DNA of 58,481 bases from Streptomyces sp. SolWspMP-5a-2. GTDB taxonomy: Bacteria > Actinomycetota > Actinomycetes > Streptomycetales > Streptomycetaceae. Below, piece by piece: positions 8,479-16,851 of the stretch; the stretch's first letter is position 1; each line of letters starts with the position of its first letter. The translations under genes were made by a program, and so were the position numbers. The notes below the pieces were generated by a model. The model was given only the letters and a program-made list of their open reading frames with translations, was not told the origin of the DNA and searched no databases. The DNA is taken from assembly GCF_900091845.1 (NCBI RefSeq), contig NZ_FMCI01000300.1:1-58481 (forward strand). The letters are read 5' to 3'.

Positions 8479-9377
8479 GGGGTGCCGCCGCCTTCCCAGA
8501 GGGCGGCCAGCGCGTCGTCCAGGGTGTGCGCCGGGCGCCAGCCGAGGGCCTCGCGCGCGGCGGTGATGTCGGAGCACTGCCAGGAGACCCGAGCGGAGCG
8601 TACCGAGCCCGCCCGGTCGTCGGCGCTCTCCTCGATCCGGCCCCGGAACCCGGCGTGCCGGGCCAGGCCGTGCACCACCTCGCGCACCGGGACCGCGGCG
8701 CCGCCCCCGATGTTGAGGACGGGCGGCAGCGGTCCGGGGGCGGTGACGGTGCGGCGCACCGCGTCGGCCAGGTCGCGGACGTCGACGAAGTCGCGGTGTG
8801 CGGAGAGGTCGCCGAGGCGCAGCACGGCCCCGGGGTCGGCCCCCGCGTCCCGCAGCAGCGCGGCGACCCTGCCGGGCAGTCCCGCGGCCGGTGCGCCGTG
8901 TCCGACGGGGTTGCCGACCCGCAGCACCACGGCGTCCAGGCCGGAGGCGGTGACGGCGGCCGTGCCCGCGAGCTTGGTCGCGCCGTACGGGCCCACCGGG
9001 CTGGTGGGCGCCGTCTCGGTGACGTAGGTGTCCTGGACTCCGGGGCCGTACTCGGCGGCCGAGCCCAGGTGGACCAGGCGGGCGGCCGGGGCCGCGTCGC
9101 GGAGGGCCGCGCACAGCACCGCGGGGCCGCGCGCGTTGGCCTCGGCGAGGGTGACGGGGTCGCCGCCGGTGGCGCCCGCGCAGTTGACGACGGCGTCGGG
9201 CGCGGCCGAGGCCAGGGTCTTCGCCAGCCGTTCCGGCCGTACGGTGGCGAGGTCGACGCGGTGTTCGGCACCGGCCGAGCGGCCCGCGCCGAGCACCCGC
9301 GCGCCGGGCAGGGCGCGCAGGTGCTCGGCGACATGGCCGCCCAGGTAGCCGGTGGAACCCAGGACGAGAATGCGCAT
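8475..9377 (-). CDS. NAD(P)-dependent epimerase/dehydratase (extended SDR) for nucleotide sugars
   Basis: A 300-residue extended short-chain dehydrogenase. The Rossmann motif GSTGYLGGHV (GxxGxxG) lies at the N-terminus, with a downstream Ser (HLGSAAEYG) and the catalytic YxxxK in VGPYGATK. The C-terminal half has the DFVDVRDLADAV and ALGWRPAHTLDDAL elements of sugar-nucleotide epimerases and RmlD-like reductases. The start was set at the ATG at 9377, immediately before the Rossmann strand; a longer open frame upstream has no family sequence. It lies 7 bases downstream of the nucleotidyltransferase gene and overlaps the GH135 gene by 4 bases. It likely finishes an NDP-sugar precursor for the polysaccharide; the exact sugar cannot be read from the sequence. 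Confidence 0.82.
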   Translation of the reverse strand: MRILVLGSTGYLGGHVAEHLRALPGARVLGAGRSAGAEHRVDLATVRPERLAKTLASAAPDAVVNCAGATGGDPVTLAEANARGPAVLCAALRDAAPAARLVHLGSAAEYGPGVQDTYVTETAPTSPVGPYGATKLAGTAAVTASGLDAVVLRVGNPVGHGAPAAGLPGRVAALLRDAGADPGAVLRLGDLSAHRDFVDVRDLADAVRRTVTAPGPLPPVLNIGGGAAVPVREVVHGLARHAGFRGRIEESADDRAGSVRSARVSWQCSDITAAREALGWRPAHTLDDALAALWEGGGTP

Positions 9378-9384
9378 GGGGTGC

Positions 9385-10098
9385 TCAGGCTCCCTTGAGC
9401 AGAAGCGACTTGCGGGTGGTGAACTCGGCGTTGGCCCGGTCGTAGTCGTCGGGGCGGCCGATGTCGAGCCAGTACCCGTCGAAGTCGTAGGCGTGCGGCG
9501 GGGTCCGGGCGGCGAGCAGGTCGAGGACCAACTCGTCGAATCCGAGGGGCAGTCCGGGCGTGTACTCCTCAAGGGTGGCGCGGGAGAGTCCGTAGACGCC
9601 CATCGAGACGCGGTAGTCGACGCTGGGCTTCTCGGTGAAGGCGACGACCTTGCTGTCGGTGGTGGTCAGTACCCCGAAGTCGATGTGCACCTTGCGGGCG
9701 TAGGTGGCGATGGTGAGCGGGGCGCCGGAGGATCTGTGGCGCCGCAGGACGTCGGCGTAGTCGAGGTCGGTGAGGACGTCGCCGTTCATGACCAGGAAGG
9801 TGTCGGGCAGCCGGTGGCGCAGGTTGAGCAGGGGGCCCATGGTGCCCAGGGGGCTCTCCTCGGTGGCGTAGTCGACGGCCAGGCCCCACTGGGAGCCGTC
9901 GCCGACGTAGGCGCGGATGATCTCGCCGAGGTGCCCGATCGCCAGGGTGCAGCTGGTGAAACCGGCGGCGGAGAGCTGCCGCAGCACGATCTCCAGGATG
10001 GCGTGCTGGTCGCCGATGGGGACGAGCGGCTTGGGCAGCGCCGTGGTGTACGGCCGCAGCCGGACGCCCTTGCCTCCGGCCAGGATGACTGCGTGCAT
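9385..10098 (-). CDS. Sugar-phosphate nucleotidyltransferase
   Basis: A 237-residue NTP transferase that would activate a sugar-1-phosphate to an NDP-sugar. It starts with the signature MHAVILAGGKGVRLRPYT, continues with LPKPLVPIGDQ (the product-loop Lys) and VMNGDVLTDLDY (the metal-binding Asp), and ends with FDGYWLDIGRPDDYDRAN, the typical end of RmlA/HddC-type enzymes. There is no acyltransferase repeat domain, so it is not GlmU-like. An AGGAGGAG ribosome site lies a few bases before the ATG at 10098. It sits in the leftward polysaccharide operon between the 4,6-dehydratase (62 bases upstream) and the epimerase (7 bases downstream). Confidence 0.85.
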   Translation of the reverse strand: MHAVILAGGKGVRLRPYTTALPKPLVPIGDQHAILEIVLRQLSAAGFTSCTLAIGHLGEIIRAYVGDGSQWGLAVDYATEESPLGTMGPLLNLRHRLPDTFLVMNGDVLTDLDYADVLRRHRSSGAPLTIATYARKVHIDFGVLTTTDSKVVAFTEKPSVDYRVSMGVYGLSRATLEEYTPGLPLGFDELVLDLLAARTPPHAYDFDGYWLDIGRPDDYDRANAEFTTRKSLLLKGA

Positions 10099-10160
10099 GG
10101 GGCTCCTCCTTCGTTGACGTGCGCAGACGCGCGCAGAGGTGCGCGGACGTGCCGGGCGGG

Positions 10161-11162
10161 TCAGATGTTGTAGATGCCGGTCTTGTAGCGGGCGAGGTTG
10201 GCCGGGTCGCGGAAGAACGCGACGGTGTGCGCGAGTCCTTCCTCCAGGGTGTGCGCGGGCTGCCAGCCGGTGGCGGCGGTGAGCCTGCTCGCGTCGGCGA
10301 CCAGGCGCATCACCTCGGAGGCGGCGGGCCGGATGCGGGCCTCGTCCGCGCGGACGTCGAGGGCGGTGTCCATGACCTTGCCGATCAGCGCGACCAGGTC
10401 GCCGACCGAGATCTCGCCGCCGGTCCCGGCGTTGAAGGTGCGGCCGACGACCCGTTCGGCGGGCGCGGTGCCCACGGCGAGGAAGGCGCGCGCGGTGTCC
10501 TTGACGAACGTGAAGTCGCGGGTGGGGCGCAGGTCGCCGAGGGTGAGGGTGCGCTCCCCCGCGGCGACCTGGCCGATGACGGTGGGGATCACGGCGCGCA
10601 TGGACTGGCGCGGTCCGAAGGTGTTGAAGGGCCGCAGGGTGACCACGGGCGTCTCGAAGCTGGCGTGGTAGCTGTCGGCGAGCCGGTCCCCGCCGGCCTT
10701 GGAGGCGGCGTACGGGGACTGGGTGTTGATGGGGTGGTCCTCGGTGATGGGCACGGTCCGCGCGGTGCCGTAGGTCTCGCTGGTGGAGGTGTGCACCAGC
10801 CGGGGTGTGCCGAGGGCGCGGACGGCTTCGAGGACGTTGAGGGTGCCGGTGATGTTGGTGTCCACGTAGCTGTGCGGGGCCTGGTACGAGTACGGGATCG
10901 CGATCAGGGCGGCCAAGTGGTAGGCGGTGTCGGCGCCTTCGAGGAGGCCGCGGACCGACCCGGGGTCGCGGACGTCACCGAGGACGATCTCCACCTGGTC
11001 GAGGACGTCCGGGTGCAGGGACTCCAACCACCCGTAGGAGGAGAAGGAGTTGTACTGGGCCATGGCCCTGACCCGATGGCCGGAGGCGACGAGGGCCTCG
11101 GTGAGGTGGGAGCCGATGAAGCCCTCGGCCCCGGTGACGGCGGCGAGCGGTGCGGAGGTCAA
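10161..11162 (-). CDS. LegB-like NDP-sugar 4,6-dehydratase (SDR family)
   Basis: A 333-residue extended SDR most like the GDP-mannose / UDP-GlcNAc 4,6-dehydratase group. It shows the Rossmann motif VTGAEGFIGSHLTEAL, then YNSFSSYGWLESL, which is characteristic of LegB-type enzymes. The STSETYGTA segment holds the catalytic Thr/Ser and acid, YAASK is the YxxxK site, and RPFNTFGPRQSMRAVIPT binds substrate. It probably makes a 4-keto-6-deoxy intermediate from UDP-GlcNAc or a related nucleotide sugar. It is followed in the operon by the nucleotidyltransferase and the second SDR, giving an apparent three-enzyme precursor branch. Whether the product enters the same polymer as the galactosamine implied by the hydrolases is not shown by the sequence. 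Confidence 0.8.
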   Translation of the reverse strand: MTSAPLAAVTGAEGFIGSHLTEALVASGHRVRAMAQYNSFSSYGWLESLHPDVLDQVEIVLGDVRDPGSVRGLLEGADTAYHLAALIAIPYSYQAPHSYVDTNITGTLNVLEAVRALGTPRLVHTSTSETYGTARTVPITEDHPINTQSPYAASKAGGDRLADSYHASFETPVVTLRPFNTFGPRQSMRAVIPTVIGQVAAGERTLTLGDLRPTRDFTFVKDTARAFLAVGTAPAERVVGRTFNAGTGGEISVGDLVALIGKVMDTALDVRADEARIRPAASEVMRLVADASRLTAATGWQPAHTLEEGLAHTVAFFRDPANLARYKTGIYNI

Positions 11163-11223
11163 CTGCGGTGTCCTTCCGGTCGGTTGTGCGTGGGCGTACG
11201 GGTGGGCGCGGTGGCGGCCGCGG

Positions 11224-12648
11224 TCAGGCGTGCGGGGCGGGACGGCCGAGCAGCCACAGCGCGCACCCCGCCAGGCAGAGGGAGGCGGCGCCGCAGCTCA
11301 CGGCCAGGGCGGTGGTGGCGCCCGCCAGGCCGAGGAGCGGTGCGCCGGTGGCGCAGGCCGCCGCGGTGAGGCTGACGACGGCGGAGGGCCAGGCCACGCC
11401 GAACGCCTGGAGCAGCAGGGCGGTCCACAGGGTGGCGGCGAGCGGCAGTAGGGCGGCGGGTTCGGCGCCGGTGAGCAGGGCCGCGGGCAGCAGCGGCAGC
11501 AGGTAGGCGGTCAGGCAGAGGGCGAGGACCGCGGCCGAGCGGAGCAGGAACGCGGCGGGGGTGGCGGTGGCGCGCAGCGCGGCGACGGACAGGCCCCGGT
11601 AGCGGTAGAGCAGCCATTCGGCGGGTCCCATGGAGACCGTCAGCACGATCACCGCGTACGGCTCCTGGCGCCCTTCCAGCAGCACCATCGCCCCGGCGGC
11701 GAGCCCGAAGAGGCCGTAGGGCAGGGACCGCAGCGGGCGGGGCCGGGCGGCGCCGGTGACGGGTTCGGCGGCCAGCGTCGTGCGCAGGACCAGGGCGGTG
11801 ACGACGAGGGTGGCGAGCAGGGCGAGCAGCGGGAGTCCGGCCCTGGTCGGGGTGCCGGGGTCCCACCAGGGCAGGGCGGCGGCGCCCGCGATCAGCGGGG
11901 TGAGCGCGGCCAGCAGGAGCCGTTCGCGGGCCAGCACCAGCAGGACGCCGGCCGCGGCGAGGTAGGCGGACTGGGCGGCGGCGACCAGGGTCACCGGGCC
12001 GCCGCCGGTGGTGAGGGCGGCGGCGGTCGTCGCGAGGACGGCTCCGACGGGGGCCCCGGCGAGCAGGGTGCGGCCCGCCTCCCGGCGTCCGGTGGCCATC
12101 CGCAGGTGGGCGCGGTGGCCGAGGGCCTGGCCCCAGGCCCAGGAGACGAGGCCCGCGACGATCAGCGCGCGGGTGTGTCCGGCGGCGTTCCACAGGGGCG
12201 CGGTGAGCAGGTAGGCGAGTCCCGGCAGCGCGAACAGCACCCCGCGCAGCAGGCAGCGCACGGTGTCGGGGCGCCAGGGGTCGGGGGCGGGCGCGGGCTG
12301 CGGGAAGGTGCGCGGGACCCGGTCGTAGAGGGCGGCGGCGAGCGAGAAGAGGGTGGGGTGGCCGTAGCGCTCCTTGATCTGGGAGGCGGAGAGCCCTTCG
12401 GCCTCCAGGAGCGCGGCGACCTCGTAGGGGTGGACGGCGGGGCCGACGCGGTCGGCGAGTTCGGCGGCGAGTTCGCTGACCGCCGCCTCGTCGGGGCCGT
12501 GCCGGGGCAGCCGGATGGCGAGCGTGGCGTCGTCGAGGGCGCCGCGGGCCCAGCCGGGACGGCGGCGGGGCGGCCTGGTGTCGGCCAGCCGCAGGGCGAG
12601 GGTGTCCTGTTCGGCGCCGCCCGGCTCCAGGGACATCGGTCCGCTCAC
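11224..12648 (-). CDS. Polytopic membrane protein of the exopolysaccharide locus (possible PelG-like exporter)
   Basis: A 474-residue protein with a ~130-residue cytoplasmic N-terminus and about 12 hydrophobic segments by eye, for example LLRGVLFALPGLAYLLTA, LLLALLATLVVTALVL-type stretches and a final SLCLAGCALWLL. The soluble part contains HPYEVAALLEAEGLSASQIKERYG, a helical motif I do not recognise from a named domain. The GTG at 12648 overlaps the stop of the PelF-type glycosyltransferase by GTGA, so the two proteins are translationally coupled. In Pel systems PelF works with the 12-TM transporter PelG. By size, topology and partner this protein could fill that role, but no sequence motif proves it. 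Confidence 0.62.
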   Translation of the reverse strand: MSGPMSLEPGGAEQDTLALRLADTRPPRRRPGWARGALDDATLAIRLPRHGPDEAAVSELAAELADRVGPAVHPYEVAALLEAEGLSASQIKERYGHPTLFSLAAALYDRVPRTFPQPAPAPDPWRPDTVRCLLRGVLFALPGLAYLLTAPLWNAAGHTRALIVAGLVSWAWGQALGHRAHLRMATGRREAGRTLLAGAPVGAVLATTAAALTTGGGPVTLVAAAQSAYLAAAGVLLVLARERLLLAALTPLIAGAAALPWWDPGTPTRAGLPLLALLATLVVTALVLRTTLAAEPVTGAARPRPLRSLPYGLFGLAAGAMVLLEGRQEPYAVIVLTVSMGPAEWLLYRYRGLSVAALRATATPAAFLLRSAAVLALCLTAYLLPLLPAALLTGAEPAALLPLAATLWTALLLQAFGVAWPSAVVSLTAAACATGAPLLGLAGATTALAVSCGAASLCLAGCALWLLGRPAPHA

Positions 12649-14165
12649 AGCGCGAGGCTCCCGGTGCCGGTGACGGTCGCGGCGGGCAGCGGTGCCGGTA
12701 CGGGCACGGTTCTGCGCTCCGGGGTGAGGTGGGGCAGTTCGTGGTAGATGGCACGGAAGGTGTCGATGGTCTGGCGCAGGGTGAACTGCTCGATCACCCG
12801 GAGCCTGGCCGCCTCGCCCATGGCCCTGCGGCGCGCGGCGTCGGCGAGCAGGTCGAGGGCCGCGGCGGCCATCGCGTCCGGGTCGCGCGGCGGGACGACG
12901 AGTCCGGTGTCGCCGACCGCCTCCCGGACGCCGCCGACGTCGGTGGAGACGGTGGCCCGTCCGCACGACATGGCCTCGATCAGGGTGAAGGGGAAGCCCT
13001 CGCTGATGCTGGAGAGCATCACGACGTTCCCGGCCGCGTAGGCGTCCTTGATGTCGTCGACCCGGCCCTCGAAGGTGACGGCGTCGGCGTGGCCGAGGTG
13101 CGCGGCGAGCGCCTCGCAGCGGTCCCGGTAGCCCTCGCCGCCGCGCGGGGTGCCCCCGAACAGCCGCAGTCGGGCGTCCGGGAGGCGGTCGCGGACCAGG
13201 GCGAAGGCGCGGATCAGGGTCTCCAGGTCCTTGATCGGGTCGACCCGTCCGGCCCAGCTGAGCACGGGGGTGTCCGGTTCGGGCCCGGCGGCGGGGAACG
13301 CGGCCGGGTCGACGCCGTTGTAGACGGTGCGGATGGCCTCGGGGGCGGCGCCCCCCTCCTCCTCCCAGAGCCGGTTGTAGCGGTTGCCCGGGGTGATCAG
13401 GGCGGCCCGGCGGTAGGTCTCCCCGGCGAGCAGCCGGAAGAAGCCGAGGACGACGGCCTTGACGGGCCAGCGGTAGGGCGCGGTGCGGTAGCCGAGGTAG
13501 CGCTCGCGCAGGTAGACGCCGTGCTCGGTGAGCAGCAGGGGCACGCCGTGCCGTTCGAGGGCGGCGAGTCCCGGCAGGGCGGCGACGCCCCCGCTGACCG
13601 CGTGGGCCACCCCGGTCTCGGGCGGCGGGGTGGCGAGCGGGCGCAGGGCGTGTTCGAGCAAGGCGGTGGCGGTGAGCGCGTCGTGCAGGGTGGGTCCGGC
13701 CTCGCGCACGGCGAGTCCGGGCCGGTTCCACAGTCCGGTCAGCACGGTGATGGCCTGGTCGGAGCGGAGGAACGGGCTCAGGGTCCGGTCGGCGGCGGCG
13801 CGGGCCAGGGCGTAGAGGGCGGGGGCGAAGCCGTCCTCGGCCCGCGGGTCGAGCAGCGCGGTGAGGAACTGCTCGTAGGAGGCGGCGAGTCGGCGGCGGG
13901 CCCGGCCGCGCGGCGGGGCGCCCGCGGGCGGCGCGCCCCACATCGGGACGGACCGCACGGCCGAGACGTGCGCGGGCAGGTCCCAGACGACGGGTTCGCG
14001 GCCGGTGCCGGTGACGGCCACGACGTCGAACTCGACGTCGGGCATGCCCTGGACGAGCTGGTCGCACCAGACGCTGACCCCGCCGTGGCTGTGCGGGTAG
14101 GTGCCTTCGGTGAGCAGGGTGACGCGCGTCGCTCGGGTACGTCGCGCGCCGCGGTGAACGGACAT
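12645..14165 (-). CDS. pelF: PelF-type GT4 glycosyltransferase
   Basis: A 506-residue retaining glycosyltransferase predicted to polymerise the surface polysaccharide from a nucleotide sugar in the cytoplasm. The N-terminus VTLLTEGTYPHSHGGVSVWCDQLV is the hallmark of PelF (DUF3492 plus GT4). The acceptor domain continues through LLLTEHGVYLRERYLGY. The GT4 donor domain has VYNGVDPAAFP, LSWAGRVDPIKDLETLI, VTFEGRVDDIKDAYAAGNV and ISEGFPFTLIEAMSCGRATVSTDVGG (the EX7E-type motif). The ATG at 14165 begins the leftward six-gene operon; two hairpins upstream separate it from the deacetylase gene. No PelD- or PelE-like gene is present, so c-di-GMP control through PelD is not indicated. Confidence 0.85.
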   Translation of the reverse strand: MSVHRGARRTRATRVTLLTEGTYPHSHGGVSVWCDQLVQGMPDVEFDVVAVTGTGREPVVWDLPAHVSAVRSVPMWGAPPAGAPPRGRARRRLAASYEQFLTALLDPRAEDGFAPALYALARAAADRTLSPFLRSDQAITVLTGLWNRPGLAVREAGPTLHDALTATALLEHALRPLATPPPETGVAHAVSGGVAALPGLAALERHGVPLLLTEHGVYLRERYLGYRTAPYRWPVKAVVLGFFRLLAGETYRRAALITPGNRYNRLWEEEGGAAPEAIRTVYNGVDPAAFPAAGPEPDTPVLSWAGRVDPIKDLETLIRAFALVRDRLPDARLRLFGGTPRGGEGYRDRCEALAAHLGHADAVTFEGRVDDIKDAYAAGNVVMLSSISEGFPFTLIEAMSCGRATVSTDVGGVREAVGDTGLVVPPRDPDAMAAAALDLLADAARRRAMGEAARLRVIEQFTLRQTIDTFRAIYHELPHLTPERRTVPVPAPLPAATVTGTGSLAL

Positions 14166-14204
14166 CGTCTGTGCTCCACGGCCGAGGTGTGGGTGGTCGT
14201 GCGG

Positions 14205-14281
14205 GTCCCGGCCGCCTGGTGGGCGGCCGGGACCGCGGACCGCGGCCGGGCGCCGTCCGTGACCGGGCTCTGCGGTCACGG
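14205..14281 (-). terminator. Tandem perfect hairpins after the deacetylase gene
   Basis: Two strong inverted repeats lie between the deacetylase stop and the pelF start. Arms 14257-14265/14273-14281 pair over 9 bases with a 7-base loop. Arms 14205-14216/14222-14233 pair over 12 bases with a 5-base loop. For leftward transcription they follow the deacetylase gene, so they should end that transcript and leave the pelF operon on its own promoter. There is no U-tract, as is usual in streptomycetes. Confidence 0.7.
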
Positions 14282-14317
14282 GCGCGGCGGGCGGCGGTCC
14301 CTGGTGTGGAGCGTCGT

Positions 14318-16444
14318 TCAGTTGTCCGCGGTGGCGTGGACGTGCTCGCGCGCCCCGGCGGGGACCCGGGTGCGGGGTGCCGGGGCGGTGGTCCGGGCGG
14401 TCTTCGCCGGGGCGAGGGCCGGGGCCGCGGCGGAGGCGGGCAGGGTCAGGGTGATCGCGGTGCCGGTGGAGGCGGTCCAGCCGGAGACGGCGCCCGCGTA
14501 GGCGGTGCCGAACGCCGTGCCGTTGCGGGTGGTCCCGGTGGGCAGGGTGGCGGTGACCTGGAGGCCGGAGGGCGCGTTCACGGTGACGGCGGTGCCGATG
14601 CGGTAGGCGGTGATCTGCCCGGCCTGGACGGCGGTGTTCCAGGCGGCGCGGCGCTTCAGCTCGGTGCCGATGTCCTTCATCCGCAGGTTGACCACCGGGG
14701 TGCTGGTGGCGAACAGGTCCTGGTAGCCGTCGAGGACGCCGTCCAGGACGGGGTAGGCGATGCGTTCCTCGGCGAGGTTGGACTGGTGGATGAAGTGCGG
14801 CCTGGGGTCGTTGGACAGCACGTGGCCGAGGGCGATCCTGGTCTCCAGCGGCACGATGTGGTCGGCGTAGCCGGTGGTGGTGCTCAGCGGCGCGGACAGG
14901 CAGGTGGTGGTGGCGGGGTTGTCCTCGCAGACGCCGCTGCCGCCCTGGGCGCGGCTGGTGTAGATCCAGTTGTACTCGTCGACCTGCTCGGCGGCCTTGC
15001 CCGCGTTGTAGAAGACGTTCATCGGGTAGCGGGGCACGGTGGTGGCCTGTCCGACCGCACGCTGGACGGGCTCACGGGAGTTGTCGGAGCCGAGCCAGGC
15101 GACGCCGTTGTCGGCGAGGGCGGGCGCCAGGTTGGGGTTGTCGTCGGGCTGCTGCGGCAGGACGCGCATGCCGGAGTGCTCGCCGGTGACCAACTCGTCG
15201 TTCTGCAGCGGGAGTCCGACGCCCTGGCCCCAGATGCGGTTGTTGGATATCTCGGCGGATATCTCGCCGCGGCCGACCCACTGGGTGGAGCCGTTCGCGT
15301 TGGTGGCGCACTTCCAGGGGACGACGGCGGTGTCCTGGACGCAGCCGAGGAAGGTGTGCGTGTAGGTGTGGTTGATCCAGCGGAACTTGGCGCGCTGGGC
15401 GATGAGTCTGTCGGCGAGCAGGTCGACGCCGTTGTTCTCCGCGCGCTGGTCGACGGTGCCCACGGCGTTGTAGGCGAAGTCGAGGGTGAAGTTCTTGCTC
15501 TGCTCCCAGGCGACGGCGTGGTCCACGTCGGCGGGGGTCATCCGGATCGGGTCGGGGGTGGCGTTCGGGTCGGTGCAGTCGACGTCGCCCGGGGTGCAGT
15601 TGAGGTCGCTGTTCCAGCGGTCGTCGGCGGCGAAGACGTCGTCCACGTGGACGGCGAAGTAGTTGCGGGAGGCGCCGAGGTGCACGCCGCCGGTCATCCA
15701 CTCGACGATGCCCCGGGCCAGCAGCCGGAACTGCTCCTGGTACTGGTTGTAGACGAAGGTGACGACGAGTTCGCGGCGTCCGTCGTGGCGGTACTCGCCG
15801 ACCAGGGAGCCCTTGGTGGTCTGCCCCGGGATCGCCGCCTCGACGTAGGGGGTGAAGTCGGCGCCGGCCACCGGCTGCGACAGGTAGGCGTAACTCTCGC
15901 CGACAGCGGGGTCGTTGTCCTCGAACGGGACGCTTCCCTTGAGGTACCCGAAGGGCCCGGCCTTGCCCGCGGCGGTCACGTCGGCCTGCGCGCCGTCGAG
16001 GCTGCCGGAGTAGCCGCCGTAGACGGGGTACTGGAGTCCGGCCTCGGGACGCGCGTAGGTGTAGGCGTCGACCTGCGGCACGGAGTAGGCCTGCTCGTAC
16101 GCGGCGAGGGCCGCCATCTCGGCCGAACCGGCGGGGAAGGGATTGTCGTTGGGCAGGACGACGGCCTGGAACTTGGCGCGGGGCCGGCCGCCCACGGTGT
16201 CCGCGAGGAACCCGGCGTCGATGGTCTGCCGACCGGCCTGGGTGAGGTCGATCCTGGTGAACGGGGTTCCGGCGGCGCCGAGTTCGGCGGCTATCGCGTC
16301 GGTCGACGGGCCGCCGTCGCTCACCACGAGGACCCGCAGGTCGACTCTGGGTGCGGTGTCGGCGTGGGCCGTGCCGGCCGGCAGGCCCAGCGCGGCGATC
16401 AGCGCGCCCGCCGTGAGCACGGCGGTGCGTATGGTCCGCTTCAT
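14318..16444 (-). CDS. Agd3/CE18-like secreted polysaccharide deacetylase
   Basis: A 708-residue exported protein with a Sec signal (MKRTIRTAVL...AGTAHA). It resembles the Agd3 family, carbohydrate esterases that remove N-acetyl groups from galactosaminogalactan. After an N-terminal region with DLRVLVVSDGGPSTDAI comes the esterase core. HVDDVF supplies the metal Asp (Asp268/269) and NHTYTH supplies the paired His (His359, His363), an Asp-His-His metal set. YQEQFRLLARGIVEWMTGG precedes the core. Conserved-looking DRWN, CTPGDVDC and EHSGMRVLPQQPDDNPN surround the site, and the C-terminus is a beta-rich domain with a Pro/Ala tail. It is separated from the pelF operon by terminators but adjacent to it, so it probably modifies the same polymer outside the cell. 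The family call rests on motif order and length. Confidence 0.78.
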   Translation of the reverse strand: MKRTIRTAVLTAGALIAALGLPAGTAHADTAPRVDLRVLVVSDGGPSTDAIAAELGAAGTPFTRIDLTQAGRQTIDAGFLADTVGGRPRAKFQAVVLPNDNPFPAGSAEMAALAAYEQAYSVPQVDAYTYARPEAGLQYPVYGGYSGSLDGAQADVTAAGKAGPFGYLKGSVPFEDNDPAVGESYAYLSQPVAGADFTPYVEAAIPGQTTKGSLVGEYRHDGRRELVVTFVYNQYQEQFRLLARGIVEWMTGGVHLGASRNYFAVHVDDVFAADDRWNSDLNCTPGDVDCTDPNATPDPIRMTPADVDHAVAWEQSKNFTLDFAYNAVGTVDQRAENNGVDLLADRLIAQRAKFRWINHTYTHTFLGCVQDTAVVPWKCATNANGSTQWVGRGEISAEISNNRIWGQGVGLPLQNDELVTGEHSGMRVLPQQPDDNPNLAPALADNGVAWLGSDNSREPVQRAVGQATTVPRYPMNVFYNAGKAAEQVDEYNWIYTSRAQGGSGVCEDNPATTTCLSAPLSTTTGYADHIVPLETRIALGHVLSNDPRPHFIHQSNLAEERIAYPVLDGVLDGYQDLFATSTPVVNLRMKDIGTELKRRAAWNTAVQAGQITAYRIGTAVTVNAPSGLQVTATLPTGTTRNGTAFGTAYAGAVSGWTASTGTAITLTLPASAAAPALAPAKTARTTAPAPRTRVPAGAREHVHATADN

Positions 16445-16851
16445 GCGGTGAAGTCCCCTCCCCGGGCAGGGGTGAGCATGGCTCCGCAGAGCGGACGCAC
16501 CCCCTGGTGCGACGCCGGCGCCCCCTCAGAAGCCAGTCGTCGACACATCCGTCGGGTCACATTGTGGTGGCTGTGTGTAGCTTTCATGGTCATGTCGCGA
16601 AACATGACGGAAAAGAGCAGGTGTCCAACGGGGCTTCGGGGGAACCGAATTGCTGATTTTTCCCTCCGGGGCATGGCACGTCACACGATGTCCTGGCGCG
16701 TCCGTCCGCTGGTCCGGGGCCAGGACGGCGCACCGGCGGACCCGTGGGGCCCGCCGGCGGGAGCATCGGAGGCGCGTACCGCGACGATCAGCGGCTCATG
16801 CATCATTTCAGGTCAACCGCCGTGCGGCCGAGGCCCGTCACGGGTGGTCCG
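16445..16851. other. 407-base gap upstream of the deacetylase gene
   Basis: This gap carries the deacetylase promoter region for leftward transcription and the 3' flank of the next leftward gene. It is less GC-rich than its surroundings (for example 16556-16670) and holds one clear inverted repeat at 16589-16608. No convincing gene is seen; the open frames across it lack ribosome sites and recognisable motifs. Confidence 0.6.
16589..16608. promoter_or_regulatory. Perfect 7+6+7 inverted repeat upstream of the deacetylase gene
   Basis: GTCATGT and ACATGAC are perfect complements around a CGCGAA spacer. The site lies 145 bases upstream of the deacetylase start, inside an AT-richer patch typical of a promoter. 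Arm length and spacing fit a dimeric repressor operator. The regulator is unknown. Confidence 0.5.

Noticed and set aside
11159..12754. Alternative minus-strand frame over the 12-TM gene
   Set aside because: It is Arg/Pro rich with no membrane segments, and the adjacent frame has the GTGA coupling and hydrophobic spans.
14205..14281. Considered as an attenuator or riboswitch for pelF
   Set aside because: It lies upstream of pelF, but the two plain hairpins have no conserved riboswitch sequence and are placed as expected for termination of the deacetylase transcript.
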